A DNA stretch of 44,913 bases from an uncultured Bacteroidota bacterium (GCA_903851465.1 CAINOI010000072.1:1-44913), one strand, 5' to 3'. Shown: positions 1-9,021, counted from the stretch's first letter. The notes: generated by a model from the letters alone, not told the origin. Numbers and translations are program-made.

Positions 1-850
1 CCCTTTTGAAACGCTGATCATTATTATCCCGAATGTCAATGCTTATTTGTTTAAAACTTTACAGTGGGTTGTATTTGGGGCATTCTTATTCATCATCATT
101 GTATTAGCCGCCTTTTTAATTACAATTAGGTCATTGATCAAACAAAGGAAGCTGAGTGAAATTAAAAGTGATTTCATTAATAATATGACCCATGAGCTCA
201 AGACGCCATTAGCAACGATTTCGCTTGCGGTGGATGCACTTAAATCAGCTAAAGTGCAAGCCGATGCTGCATCTGTAGATTATTTTAGCTCCATCATTAA
301 GGAGGAAAATGTTCGTATGAATAAGCATGTAGAAACTATTTTACAGGCTGCTCAGTTAGAGAAAAAAGAAAATGAGATTCATAGGCAATTAGTCAATATG
401 GATGACCTTATTCAAGGTATTATTGAAAGTTTTAAATTGCAGTTAGAAGGAAAGCCTTCTGCTGTGCATACACATTTTGAAGCAGTTCCTTCTGAAATCT
501 GGATTGATGAAGAATATTTTTTACATGTTTTATCCAATTTAATCGACAATGCCATTAAGTATGCTAAGTCTGAAATTGATATAACAATCAAAACAAAAAC
601 AGTTTCCAATAAAATGGTCATTACGATTGAGGATAAAGGGATTGGGATGAGTCCAGATACGGTGAAACATATTTTTGAAAAGTTCTACCGTGCTCATGCA
701 GGGAATATCCACAATGTCAAAGGATTTGGATTGGGTATGAGCTATGTAAAATGGGTTATTGACATGCACAAAGGCACTATACAAGTCACCAGTGAGCTAG
801 ACCGAGGCACTAAGGTTGAAATTAGTCTACCGATGATTCAACCAAAATAA
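1..850 (+). CDS. Sensor histidine kinase, C-terminal part (5' end outside window)
   Basis: The reading frame is open from the left edge, with codons in phase from base 2, so this is the last ~282 residues of a longer protein and no start lies in the window. It shows one membrane helix (about bases 55-130), then a HisKA dimerisation domain with the H-box NNMTHELKTPLATI (phospho-acceptor His at 191-193). A HATPase_c domain follows, with N-box NLIDNAIKYA, G1 box DKGIGM, F-box FEKFYRAH and G2 box GFGLGMSY. The kinase should autophosphorylate on His and pass phosphate to a response regulator, which is not visible and may be encoded upstream. The sensor domain lies outside the window, so the signal is unknown. 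The last 24 bp overlap the end of convergent queA. Confidence 0.93.
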   Translation, partial: PFETLIIIIPNVNAYLFKTLQWVVFGAFLFIIIVLAAFLITIRSLIKQRKLSEIKSDFINNMTHELKTPLATISLAVDALKSAKVQADAASVDYFSSIIKEENVRMNKHVETILQAAQLEKKENEIHRQLVNMDDLIQGIIESFKLQLEGKPSAVHTHFEAVPSEIWIDEEYFLHVLSNLIDNAIKYAKSEIDITIKTKTVSNKMVITIEDKGIGMSPDTVKHIFEKFYRAHAGNIHNVKGFGLGMSYVKWVIDMHKGTIQVTSELDRGTKVEISLPMIQPK

Positions 851-2092
851 ACAGCCGTCTCCATAACTAAGAAATCGGTATTCATTTGCTAGCGCATGCG
901 CGTAGACGGATTTCCATTGGTCTCCAGCAATGGCAGCAATGATTAACAAGAGGGTAGACTTAGGCTGATGAAAATTCGTAATCAATCCTTTACAAATTTT
1001 AAATTGATATCCAGGCTTGACCATCAATTGTGTGGTTGCAATGAGCGTATTTAATTTTTTCTGAAGCATCCATTCTTTTAAAAATTGCATCGCTTGCTGT
1101 ACAGTTGTATTATGTGCCTCCAAAGTATAGGCTTCCCATTGCAATAAATTGATTTCATTGATATCAGTTCCTGGGGCATGCATTATTTTAATTGCTAACC
1201 AATATAGAGACTCTAAAGTCCTTAGTGAAGTTGTTCCAACTGCTATAATCTTGTTGGAAGTGTTGGCTAAGTAATTGATAGTTTGCAGGTCTACATCAAT
1301 AAATTCTGCATGCATTAAATGGTCATGATAGTCCTCTACTTTGACTGGCATAAATGTTCCTGCGCCAACATGTAGTGTAATAAATTTATGATCAATCCCT
1401 TTTACTTTTAATGTGTTAAATACATTTTCATCAAAGTGTAATCCAGCTGTTGGGGCTGCCACAGATCCCTCTGCAGTTGCATAGGTTGTTTGGTAACGAT
1501 CCTTATCGGTTTCAGTAGTGGCCCTTTGTATATAAGGAGGCAAAGGGATCTGACCAACGAGTGCAATGATTTCAGAGAACACAATTGTAGGATGATCCCA
1601 AGAAAATTCAATGATAAAATGCCCTTCTTCTTGCGCTATTTTTTTTGCAGATAAAAGAAGGCTTATGCCATCATAAAACAATTCCTTCTGTAAAAATTCC
1701 GTCTTCCATTTTTTCGCACCGCCTACCAAACATTTCCATGAAACTTGATTGGTGGCTTGCATTGCTAATTGCACTGGTGTGAATTCGGCAGTTGGTTCAA
1801 GACAAAAAATTTCTATTTTATTTTTCCTACTATTTGTTGCCTCTAAAGTGGGTAAAGTTTCTAAATCATTTAGGCCATTTGATTTATCAAATAAAATCCT
1901 AGCTGCAATCACCTTACTATTGTTAAAAAAAAGACTATGTCCTTTTGGAATGTAATCTGCGATATCCTTGTATTGTCCTTCGGCTATAATTGTTTGGTCC
2001 CAAACTAAAATTTTGCTATCCGATCTGTTCGCTGCTGGAGTATAGGCAATGCGCTCATCAGGTAAATCGTAATCAAAATCGGCCATTTTCAT
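827..2092 (-). CDS. queA: S-adenosylmethionine:tRNA ribosyltransferase-isomerase, long divergent form
   Basis: QueA transfers and isomerises the ribosyl group of SAM onto 7-aminomethyl-7-deazaguanine in tRNA to make epoxyqueuosine. Family motifs are clear: N-terminal MADFDYDLPDERIAY, PLPPYIQR, YATAEGSVAAPTAGLHF, TLHVGAGTFMPV and the C-terminal NFHQPKSTLLL. I chose the ATG at 2092 because the QueA N-terminal motif starts there; an in-frame ATG at 2143 would add 17 residues of no QueA character, and another ATG lies at 2086. At 421 residues it is longer than the usual ~340-350, with additional sequence between about residues 60 and 170 and in the region following LRTLESLYW. As far as I recall, such long forms occur in Bacteroidota beside a normal-length copy. 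The 3' end overlaps the histidine kinase gene by 24 bp. Confidence 0.9.
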   Translation of the reverse strand: MKMADFDYDLPDERIAYTPAANRSDSKILVWDQTIIAEGQYKDIADYIPKGHSLFFNNSKVIAARILFDKSNGLNDLETLPTLEATNSRKNKIEIFCLEPTAEFTPVQLAMQATNQVSWKCLVGGAKKWKTEFLQKELFYDGISLLLSAKKIAQEEGHFIIEFSWDHPTIVFSEIIALVGQIPLPPYIQRATTETDKDRYQTTYATAEGSVAAPTAGLHFDENVFNTLKVKGIDHKFITLHVGAGTFMPVKVEDYHDHLMHAEFIDVDLQTINYLANTSNKIIAVGTTSLRTLESLYWLAIKIMHAPGTDINEINLLQWEAYTLEAHNTTVQQAMQFLKEWMLQKKLNTLIATTQLMVKPGYQFKICKGLITNFHQPKSTLLLIIAAIAGDQWKSVYAHALANEYRFLSYGDGCLFWLNHR

Positions 2093-2167
2093 GCCGTAAA
2101 AATAACAAAACCCTTTGATATGCCATGATTTAGGCGAATCCACAGCTTATAAACCCTCAAAAATGGG

Positions 2168-2176
2168 TTATCCACA
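2168..2176 (+). promoter_or_regulatory. Perfect DnaA box (TTATCCACA)
   Basis: TTATCCACA at 2168-2176 equals the classical DnaA-box consensus. A shared ten-mer ATCCACAGCT occurs here (2170-2179) and at 2138-2147, 32 bp apart. A one-mismatch inverted box TGTGGAAAA lies at 2261-2269. The sites sit between queA and mraZ. Whether DnaA binds them is inference; no origin-like gene context (dnaA, dnaN) is in the window. Confidence 0.45.
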
Positions 2177-2283
2177 GCTCTTAACACTCCTAATTTTAGA
2201 AAATAGGCTAAAATCACCTGAAATTCAATCCTAGTAAGCCTATTAGCTCGGTTCATTTCTTGTGGAAAACTAGAAGGGCCTGT

Positions 2284-2317
2284 TTGGCCTAGAAAAGTGG
2301 TAAAAAGTGTTATTTTG
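2284..2317 (+). promoter_or_regulatory. Possible mraZ/dcw promoter
   Basis: TTG at 2284-2286 and TTATTTTG at 2310-2317 (7 of 8 to the Bacteroidota -7 element TAnnTTTG), spaced 23 bp, fit the TTG-N17-23-TAnnTTTG pattern. The element overlaps the GTG(G/T) repeat array, as expected for an autoregulated mraZ promoter. The -7 match is imperfect. Confidence 0.35.
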
Positions 2318-2330
2318 TGTGAACAAGTGG
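2294..2330 (+). promoter_or_regulatory. Predicted MraZ operator: four direct repeats with 10-bp period
   Basis: GTGG at 2297, GTGT at 2307, GTGT at 2317 and GTGG at 2327 recur at exactly 10-bp steps. The first two are full AAAGTG(G/T) heptamers (2294-2300, 2304-2310) separated by TAA; the other two are TTTGTGT (2314-2320) and CAAGTGG (2324-2330). MraZ in E. coli and Mycoplasma binds short G/T-rich direct repeats with the same 10-bp register in front of its own gene. The array ends 26 bp before the mraZ ATG. Binding is inferred from pattern and position. Confidence 0.65.
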
Positions 2331-2356
2331 TAAAATAAAGACCAAATTATTAACAA

Positions 2357-2815
2357 ATGACAGGATTTCACGGAGAATATCAATCAACTATAGACGCTAA
2401 AGGCCGTTTCCTAGTTCCAGGTAGCTTGAAAAAGCAGCTGGCAGAAGGAGAGACGCGCTTTATCGTAAGTAGAGGATTTGAAAAGTGCTTGACACTTTAC
2501 CCGTTGAAAAGCTGGCAGGCGATTTTGGACAGAATTAGCCAATTGAATGACTTTGATCCCAAAGTGAGACAATTCCGTCGTCAGTTCTTGGGTGGTGCAA
2601 CTGAAGTTGAGTTGGATGGTGCAGGCCGTTTATTACTGCCTCCAACTTTAAGAGAGTTTGCATTACCTGGTAAAGAAATAGTATTAGCGGCTGCATTGGA
2701 TCGTTTTGAAATTTGGGATGCGAGTACTTATAAACAGCTCTTTGAGGATTTCTCTGCAGATGCATTTAGCAATCTAGCGCAGGAAGTAATGGCAGGTATT
2801 AAAAATCAAGATTAA
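2357..2815 (+). CDS. mraZ: Transcriptional regulator MraZ
   Basis: 152 residues, the normal size. It has two AbrB/SpoVT-like swapped-hairpin domains, each marked by a D-x-x-G-R-x-x-x-P motif: DAKGRFLVP from residue 13 and DGAGRLLLP from residue 87. MraZ forms a ring-shaped oligomer that binds direct repeats upstream of its own gene and controls the dcw operon. It is the first gene of the dcw cluster here, 5 bp before rsmH, with the predicted operator at 2294-2330. The start MTGFHGEYQSTID is typical of the family. Confidence 0.97.
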   Translation: MTGFHGEYQSTIDAKGRFLVPGSLKKQLAEGETRFIVSRGFEKCLTLYPLKSWQAILDRISQLNDFDPKVRQFRRQFLGGATEVELDGAGRLLLPPTLREFALPGKEIVLAAALDRFEIWDASTYKQLFEDFSADAFSNLAQEVMAGIKNQD

Positions 2816-2820
2816 GGAAG

Positions 2821-3747
2821 ATGACTTACCCTACATCCAACTTAAACACAGATTACCATATACCTGTTTTATTTCAAGAAACCATTGCGCATCTAAATAT
2901 TATACCGGATGGTATTTATGTTGATGCCACTTTTGGTGGAGGAGGACATAGCAGAGGCATTTTATCAAAGTTGGGCCCGAAAGGAAAACTCATTGCTTTT
3001 GATCAAGATGCAGATGCTAAGAAGAACTTACCGGATGATGATCGAATTGTTTTTATACCTGAAAATTTTAGGTACATACAACGATTCCTTCGCTTGAACA
3101 AAATTGATAAAGTGGATGGTGTATTAGCCGATTTAGGCGTAAGTAGCCATCAATTTGATGAAGGTTCAAGAGGTTTTTCTATTCGTTTTGACGGTCCCTT
3201 TGATATGAGAATGGATCAACGTCAAACAAGAACAGCAGCGCAAATTATAGATAGTTATACAGAAGCAGCACTACATAAAATGTTTGAGCAATATGGTGAA
3301 GTCACCAACGCTAAGACCCTAGCGAAGCATATTGTCACACAAAGACGTTTATTAAACTTATCTACCGTACAAGATTTTAAAACTTTAATTGCGCCAGTAG
3401 TAAAAGGAAATCCAAATAAATATTGGGCACAAGTGTTCCAGGCTATCCGAATGGAAGTGAACGAGGAGATGATTGTGTTGAATGAATTTTTAGCACAATT
3501 ACCAGATGTCATTAAAGAAGGTGGAAGAGCAGTGATTATTACATTCCACTCTATCGAAGATCGTATGGTGAAAAATGCATTCAAAGTAGGACCTGATGAA
3601 GACGATGTGACCAACCCATTTCTTTCGATTAAGAAAGAAGTGCTTTGGAAGATCATAACAAAAAAACCTGTTGTGGCTTCTGAAAAAGAGATGAAAGAAA
3701 ACAATCGAAGCAGAAGCGCAAAATTGCGCGCTGCTGAAAGAGTATAA
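2821..3747 (+). CDS. rsmH: 16S rRNA (cytosine(1402)-N(4))-methyltransferase
   Basis: 308 residues, typical length. RsmH (MraW) uses SAM to methylate N4 of C1402 in 16S rRNA at the ribosomal P site. Visible motifs are HIPVLFQET at the N-terminus, the SAM-binding DATFGGGGHS, LADLGVSSHQ, RGFSIRFDGPFDMRM, and the C-terminal VIITFHSIEDR and NNRSRSAKLRAAER. It lies between mraZ and the FtsL-like gene (5-bp gaps on both sides), the standard dcw order, and is translated with them. Confidence 0.97.
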   Translation: MTYPTSNLNTDYHIPVLFQETIAHLNIIPDGIYVDATFGGGGHSRGILSKLGPKGKLIAFDQDADAKKNLPDDDRIVFIPENFRYIQRFLRLNKIDKVDGVLADLGVSSHQFDEGSRGFSIRFDGPFDMRMDQRQTRTAAQIIDSYTEAALHKMFEQYGEVTNAKTLAKHIVTQRRLLNLSTVQDFKTLIAPVVKGNPNKYWAQVFQAIRMEVNEEMIVLNEFLAQLPDVIKEGGRAVIITFHSIEDRMVKNAFKVGPDEDDVTNPFLSIKKEVLWKIITKKPVVASEKEMKENNRSRSAKLRAAERV

Positions 3748-3752
3748 ACCGT

Positions 3753-4109
3753 ATGTCCGTACCTGTAAAAAACAACCCTAAGTCTGCTATCATTAGCATA
3801 CTTAACTACGAATGGATTGTCATGAACATTAGTTACTTTTTGTTCTTGGCAGTACTAGCGATACTTTATATCGCTAATGGACACTTGACGGACAAGACAA
3901 TCCGTAAAATCAACACCACTAAGAAAGAAATTAAGCAATTACAATTTGAGTATAAAACGCTCAAAGCAGATTTAATGCTTAAGAGTGAAGCAATCAATAT
4001 TGAAAAAGCAATGGCGCCTTATGGCTTGCAAATTGCTAAGGAGATGTCTATCCGCATCCCATTAGAAAAGCGATTTGAATTAAATAACGAAATAAATAAA
4101 GCTAAATAA
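3753..4109 (+). CDS. FtsL-like cell division protein
   Basis: 118 residues with a cytoplasmic N-terminus of about 28 residues, one membrane helix (ISYFLFLAVLAILYIANG) and a periplasmic coiled coil (KEIKQLQFEYKTLKADLMLKSEA). That is the topology of FtsL, which forms a complex with FtsB and FtsQ and activates FtsW/FtsI. FtsL is poorly conserved in sequence. The call rests on topology, length and the invariant position between rsmH and ftsI; Bacteroidota databases often name it 'FtsL-like cell division protein'. Its stop shares one base with the ftsI start, suggesting coupled translation. Confidence 0.85.
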   Translation: MSVPVKNNPKSAIISILNYEWIVMNISYFLFLAVLAILYIANGHLTDKTIRKINTTKKEIKQLQFEYKTLKADLMLKSEAINIEKAMAPYGLQIAKEMSIRIPLEKRFELNNEINKAK

Positions 4110-6229
4110 TGGATGTAAAACGCGACATACTTTGGAGAGTTTACTTAAGCTATATTTTAGTTGTACTTGTTTGTATTTGTATTTTAGGCAAGGCATTTTA
4201 TATTCAACAAGTACAAGGTGCTTATTGGAGAGGTTTAAGTGACAGTTTACACCAACGTATTGTCGAAATTCCTGCAGATAGAGGTACAATTTATAGTGAA
4301 GATGGACAGATGTTAAGTACCAATGTGCCTCAGTTCGATATTTATATTGATTTTAGAGTAGATCCTTTGCACGAAAAAGGGGGCAAAGCTTTTAGAGAAA
4401 ATATAGATTCATTAAGTCTTGCTTTAGCTGATTTATTCCAGGATCAATCTTCTAGTACCTATAAAGATGCGCTCACGAAGGCTTTTGAGGCAAAGGAGCC
4501 AAATTATGAATTAAGAAAAAAAGTAGGGTATAAGCAGTATTTACAAATGGCTAAGTTCCCATTGTTTCGTTTAGGAAGATACAAGAGTGGATTTATTGCT
4601 CAAGAAAGAAATATTCGTTTGAATCCTTATCAAAATATGGGATATAGAACCATAGGGTTAGCGAGAGATCAAAATAAAGTGGGCTTAGAATTATCCTACG
4701 ATACCGTATTGAACGGCCGTAATGGGAAGCAATTAGTTCGCGCTATTGCAGGTGGCGTAACCGTTCCAGTGCAAGAGGGAGAATTTGAAATTGAACCGGA
4801 AACTGGAAAAGATATTGTGAGTACACTAGATGTTTATATACAAGAAGTCACGACCAATGCATTGATGAAAATGATGATAAGTAACGAAGCGCAACACGGC
4901 GTAGCGATGGTGATGGAAGTGAAAACTGGAAAGATCAAAGCGATTGCAAATTTAGGAAAGATAAGAGACGGCTATTATGCAGAAGATTTAAATTATGCCA
5001 TCACACCAACCGAGCCAGGATCTACTTTTAAATTGGTGACTTTAATGCAAGCAATAGAAGATGGCAAAGTGACTTTAAATACTTCTATCAATTTAGAAGG
5101 GGGTGTTTGGAAGGTCGCAGGCAGAACGGTATATGATTCAGAAAAGCATGGCAAATTTCAAGCGACAGTGCTAGAGGCATTTGAAGAAAGTTCAAATGTG
5201 GGCATGGCAAAAATTGCAGTGAATAATTATACGAATAATACATCCGCTTATTTCAAGCACCTTACAAGATTAAGATTGGATTCTTTATCAGGAATTGATT
5301 TAGTAGGGGAGCGTCGTCCTCAAATTACAAGACCTGGCGATAAATTATGGGGCCCTACAACTTTACCTTGGATGGCCTTTGGTTACAATATTGCGATTGC
5401 GCCAATACAAACATTAACAGTGTATAATATGGTAGCGAATAACGGGATGATGATGCGACCATATTTAGTCAATAGTATACAAGAAGAAGGCAAAATTATT
5501 AAAACAATTTCTCCAAAAGTATACAATGCTCAAGTATACAGCCCAGCTACAATTAAGGCTGCTCAAATAGCATTAGAAGGCGTTTGTATCAATGGCACAG
5601 GTAAAACCTTATTTAAAAATAGTCCTTATAAAGTTGCAGGAAAGACCGGGACGGCCTTAGTTGCAAATGGCAATAAAGGTTATGATGATAAAATTTATCA
5701 ATCTTCATTTGCAGGCTATTTTCCAGCAGACAATCCTCAATATACCATTGTGGTCATCATTAAAAACAAACCACATGCTTATCCGTTTTATGGCGCTGCA
5801 GTGGCTGGACCTGTATTCAAAGAGATTGCTGATAGGTTATATGTGACCTATATCCAGAATAAAATTGACAAAGCGCCTAGTTTCAATTTAAAAGATTCTC
5901 AATTATTCAACTATACCGTTGCAAAAACTTCATTGAAAGCAATTTCAAAACAGTTGTCTATGCCCTATCAGGATTCAACTCCAAATAATGCAGACTGGGC
6001 AAATATACAAGGCGCTGGAAGGAGTTTAAAAGCAGGTCAACAATTACAAATGGCTTCGGATAGCACCATGCCAGATATCAGTGGTATGAAACTAAAAGAT
6101 GCTTTATGGTTATGCGAGAAAAAAGGATTGATTGTTAAATGCAATGGTAAAGGAAAAGTGATTCGCCAAAGTATTATACAAGGACAATATATTCAAAGAG
6201 GTCAACAAATAACGATAGAACTGAATTAA
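4109..6229 (+). CDS. ftsI: Penicillin-binding protein FtsI (PBP3) with PASTA domain
   Basis: 706 residues. This is the septal peptidoglycan transpeptidase that crosslinks stem peptides. It has one N-terminal membrane helix (residues ~9-31), a PBP dimerisation domain from ~50 beginning IPADRGTIYSEDG, and a transpeptidase domain. The catalytic motifs are SxxK in PGSTFKLV (Ser305), the SxN motif in SSNVGM (residues 361-363) and KTGT (from Lys512). A C-terminal PASTA domain (~655-706, PDISGMKLKDALWLCEKKG) is present; it is absent from E. coli FtsI but common in Bacteroidota and Gram-positives. It overlaps the ftsL-like stop by 1 bp and precedes murE by 4 bp. Confidence 0.96.
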   Translation: MDVKRDILWRVYLSYILVVLVCICILGKAFYIQQVQGAYWRGLSDSLHQRIVEIPADRGTIYSEDGQMLSTNVPQFDIYIDFRVDPLHEKGGKAFRENIDSLSLALADLFQDQSSSTYKDALTKAFEAKEPNYELRKKVGYKQYLQMAKFPLFRLGRYKSGFIAQERNIRLNPYQNMGYRTIGLARDQNKVGLELSYDTVLNGRNGKQLVRAIAGGVTVPVQEGEFEIEPETGKDIVSTLDVYIQEVTTNALMKMMISNEAQHGVAMVMEVKTGKIKAIANLGKIRDGYYAEDLNYAITPTEPGSTFKLVTLMQAIEDGKVTLNTSINLEGGVWKVAGRTVYDSEKHGKFQATVLEAFEESSNVGMAKIAVNNYTNNTSAYFKHLTRLRLDSLSGIDLVGERRPQITRPGDKLWGPTTLPWMAFGYNIAIAPIQTLTVYNMVANNGMMMRPYLVNSIQEEGKIIKTISPKVYNAQVYSPATIKAAQIALEGVCINGTGKTLFKNSPYKVAGKTGTALVANGNKGYDDKIYQSSFAGYFPADNPQYTIVVIIKNKPHAYPFYGAAVAGPVFKEIADRLYVTYIQNKIDKAPSFNLKDSQLFNYTVAKTSLKAISKQLSMPYQDSTPNNADWANIQGAGRSLKAGQQLQMASDSTMPDISGMKLKDALWLCEKKGLIVKCNGKGKVIRQSIIQGQYIQRGQQITIELN

Positions 6230-6233
6230 TTAT

Positions 6234-7700
6234 ATGACAACATCATTACAACATATTTTATTTGGCGTTGCTTTGAGAGAAGTCATAGGTTCAACGAATC
6301 AAGAGATTCTTGACTTACAAATTGATTCTAGATTGGTTCAGCAAGGAACAGCATTCATTGCTATCAAAGGTGTTCAAGTAGATGGCCATCAATTTATCGA
6401 AACCGCAATCGAAAAAGGTGCAACAGTAATTGTTTGCGAACAATTACTGTTGCAACAAATAGAGGGCATTACTTATATCGTTGTAGCCAATACACACGAG
6501 GCAGTTGCCTTAATGGCGCATCAATTTTATGGTCAGCCGTCTACTAAAATTAAATTAGTGGGTGTGACAGGCACCAATGGTAAAACGACTGTAGCTACTT
6601 TATTGTTTAAGTTGTTTTCTGAGATGGGGTATACTTGCGGCCTAGTGAGTACAGTTCAAAATCAAATTGGAGATCGTATTATTCCAGCAACACATACAAC
6701 ACCAGACGCCATTCGTTTAAATGCTTTGTTAGCAGAAATGGAAGAGGCTGGTTGTTCACATGTATTTATGGAGTGCAGCAGTCATGCAATACACCAACAT
6801 CGTATTACAGGTTTGCAATTTACTGGTGCTGCATTTACGAATATCACACATGATCATTTGGACTACCACGAAACATTCGAAGAATATGTTCGTGTTAAAA
6901 AAGCTTTTTTTGATCACTTAGGTACAAACGCTTTTGCAATTACCAATTTAGATGATTCAAATGGTGCAGTCATGCTAGCAAACACAAAAGCAAAACAGTT
7001 CAGTTATGCATTACATGCACCAGCTACCTATAAAGGGAAAATTTTAGAAAATCAGTTAACTGGATTGGTATTGAATGTCAACGAAGTGGAAGTGCATTGC
7101 AGATTGATAGGCACATTTAATGCTTATAATTTTTTAGCTGTATATGGCATTGCAATTCAACTAGGGGAGCAATCAGAAACAGTGTTGACTGTTCTAAGTG
7201 CTTTAACTGGTGCAGAAGGCAGATTTGATTATATCATTAGCGATGAAGGCTCAATTGGTATTGTGGACTATGCCCATACCCCAGATGCTTTACAAAATGT
7301 ATTGGAGACTATTGCGAAATTAAAGAAAGGGGGAGAGACCGTGATTACAGTGGTGGGTTGTGGTGGAGATAGAGATAAAACTAAAAGACCAGTCATGGGG
7401 CAGGTAGCTTGTGACTTAAGTGATAAAGTCATTTTCACGAGTGACAATCCTCGTTCCGAAGATCCAAATCAGATCATCAAAGACATGGAGATGGGATTAA
7501 GTAGTGCAGCAAAAAGAAAATATGTCAACATTGTAGATCGATATGAAGCCATCAAGGCTGCTGTCAATTTTTCAAAACCAGGTGATATTATTTTGATTGC
7601 AGGGAAGGGACATGAGAAATACCAAGATATTAAAGGGGTTAAATCTGATTTTGACGATAAACAAATTTTACAAAACATTTTCAACTCATTCGCTAAATAA
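6234..7700 (+). CDS. murE: UDP-N-acetylmuramoyl-L-alanyl-D-glutamate--2,6-diaminopimelate ligase
   Basis: 488 residues. MurE adds the third stem amino acid to UDP-MurNAc-L-Ala-D-Glu using ATP in the cytoplasm. The Mur ligase P-loop GTNGKTT begins at residue 113. DNPRSEDP at 404-411 is the DNPR motif that marks meso-diaminopimelate rather than lysine as substrate. HAIHQHR and the C-terminal IAGKGHEKYQ are also typical. It sits between ftsI and mraY. murF, which adds D-Ala-D-Ala, is not in this cluster. Confidence 0.96.
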   Translation: MTTSLQHILFGVALREVIGSTNQEILDLQIDSRLVQQGTAFIAIKGVQVDGHQFIETAIEKGATVIVCEQLLLQQIEGITYIVVANTHEAVALMAHQFYGQPSTKIKLVGVTGTNGKTTVATLLFKLFSEMGYTCGLVSTVQNQIGDRIIPATHTTPDAIRLNALLAEMEEAGCSHVFMECSSHAIHQHRITGLQFTGAAFTNITHDHLDYHETFEEYVRVKKAFFDHLGTNAFAITNLDDSNGAVMLANTKAKQFSYALHAPATYKGKILENQLTGLVLNVNEVEVHCRLIGTFNAYNFLAVYGIAIQLGEQSETVLTVLSALTGAEGRFDYIISDEGSIGIVDYAHTPDALQNVLETIAKLKKGGETVITVVGCGGDRDKTKRPVMGQVACDLSDKVIFTSDNPRSEDPNQIIKDMEMGLSSAAKRKYVNIVDRYEAIKAAVNFSKPGDIILIAGKGHEKYQDIKGVKSDFDDKQILQNIFNSFAK

Positions 7701-7706
7701 TTTGCT

Positions 7707-9020
7707 ATGCTGTATCAATTATTTTCATGGTTAGACAAGTCATTTGATATACCTGGTACTGGTATGTTTCAGTTTTTGACTTTTAGAATTGCTATGGCGA
7801 TTTTATTGTCTTTGTTTATAGCGACTGTATATGGTAAAAAAATGATTTTGTTTTTACAGAAAAAACAAATTGGCGAAAGTGTAAGAGAATTAGGATTAGC
7901 GGGAGAGCAACAAAAAAAGGGAACACCAACAATGGGCGGCATCATTATCTTAATGAGTGTCTTGATACCTACTTTATTATTTGCCAACTTAGACAAAGTG
8001 TATATCCGATTGATGATTCTTTGTACAGTATGGCTTGGTATCATTGGATTTTTAGATGATTATTTTAAAATTCGTGCAAGAAAAGATGCGCAAGAAAAGG
8101 GAGAATCTTATAAAAAGAAGAATAGCGATGGATTGGCAGGCATTTCTAAAGTCATAGGTCAAGTTGGATTAGGCATTATCATTGGTGTGACATTGTATTT
8201 TAGCAATGCTGTTACCGTTGAGCGTGAAATTATTTCGACCAATGTGGCTGCTAGTTTAGCAAAGGGTGAAAAAATTGCAAAGGGTGCCGATGTGGTTATT
8301 AGAACCATCAACGGTGAAGAACGCCGATTTGTAAAAGTAAAAACGCCTATCACAACCATTCCATTTGTTAAGAATCATGAGTTTAATTATAGTAAACTTA
8401 TAAGTTGGATGGGTCCTGGTGCAGAAAAATACACTTGGATTGTTTACATTTTAGTGGTCACATTTATTATCACTGCCGTATCCAATGGTGCGAATATCAC
8501 AGACGGTCTAGATGGTTTGGCAGCAGGAGTTAGCGCGATCATAGGAGCAGCATTGGGTGTTTTTGTATATGTAAGTGGTAACTATGTTTTTGCAGACTAT
8601 CTAAATGTAATGTACATTCCTAATTTAGGGGAGTTGTCCATTTTTGTTGGAGCATTTGTGGGGGCATGTATTGGATTTTTATGGTACAACGCTTATCCAG
8701 CACAGGTATTTATGGGAGATACAGGCAGCTTGGCTTTAGGTGGTATCATTGCATCCTTGGCCATTATTGTGCGTAAGGAATTATTAATTCCGATTTTCTG
8801 TGGCGTGTTTTTAATTGAAAATTTAAGTGTGATTATTCAGGTAGGCTACTTTAAGTACACCAAGAAAAAATATGGAGAAGGCCGTCGTGTGTTTTTGATG
8901 AGTCCTCTGCATCATCACTATCAAAAGAAAGGTTTTCACGAAAGTAAAATTGCTGTTCGCTTTTGGATCATTACAATACTATTAGTTATCACTTCTATTC
9001 TAACCTTAAAAACACGATAA
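7707..9020 (+). CDS. mraY: Phospho-N-acetylmuramoyl-pentapeptide transferase MraY
   Basis: 437 residues. MraY is a polytopic inner-membrane enzyme that transfers phospho-MurNAc-pentapeptide to undecaprenyl phosphate, giving lipid I. Catalytic and signature motifs are present: [15 protein letters not shown], the [12 protein letters not shown] loop, [12 protein letters not shown] and [10 protein letters not shown]. It is about 70 residues longer than the common ~360; the extra part is a charged loop near residues 166-235 between two membrane helices. Long MraY proteins of this kind are usual in Bacteroidota. The murD start follows 1 bp after its stop. Confidence 0.96.
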   Translation: MLYQLFSWLDKSFDIPGTGMFQFLTFRIAMAILLSLFIATVYGKKMILFLQKKQIGESVRELGLAGEQQKKGTPTMGGIIILMSVLIPTLLFANLDKVYIRLMILCTVWLGIIGFLDDYFKIRARKDAQEKGESYKKKNSDGLAGISKVIGQVGLGIIIGVTLYFSNAVTVEREIISTNVAASLAKGEKIAKGADVVIRTINGEERRFVKVKTPITTIPFVKNHEFNYSKLISWMGPGAEKYTWIVYILVVTFIITAVSNGANITDGLDGLAAGVSAIIGAALGVFVYVSGNYVFADYLNVMYIPNLGELSIFVGAFVGACIGFLWYNAYPAQVFMGDTGSLALGGIIASLAIIVRKELLIPIFCGVFLIENLSVIIQVGYFKYTKKKYGEGRRVFLMSPLHHHYQKKGFHESKIAVRFWIITILLVITSILTLKTR

Positions 9021-9021
9021 A

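Noticed and set aside
2100-2356. Possible chromosomal replication origin because of DnaA-box-like sequences
   Set aside because: Only one perfect box and two partial ones, no clear AT-rich unwinding repeats, and no dnaA, dnaN, gidA or parAB nearby. Kept only as a regulatory-site finding.
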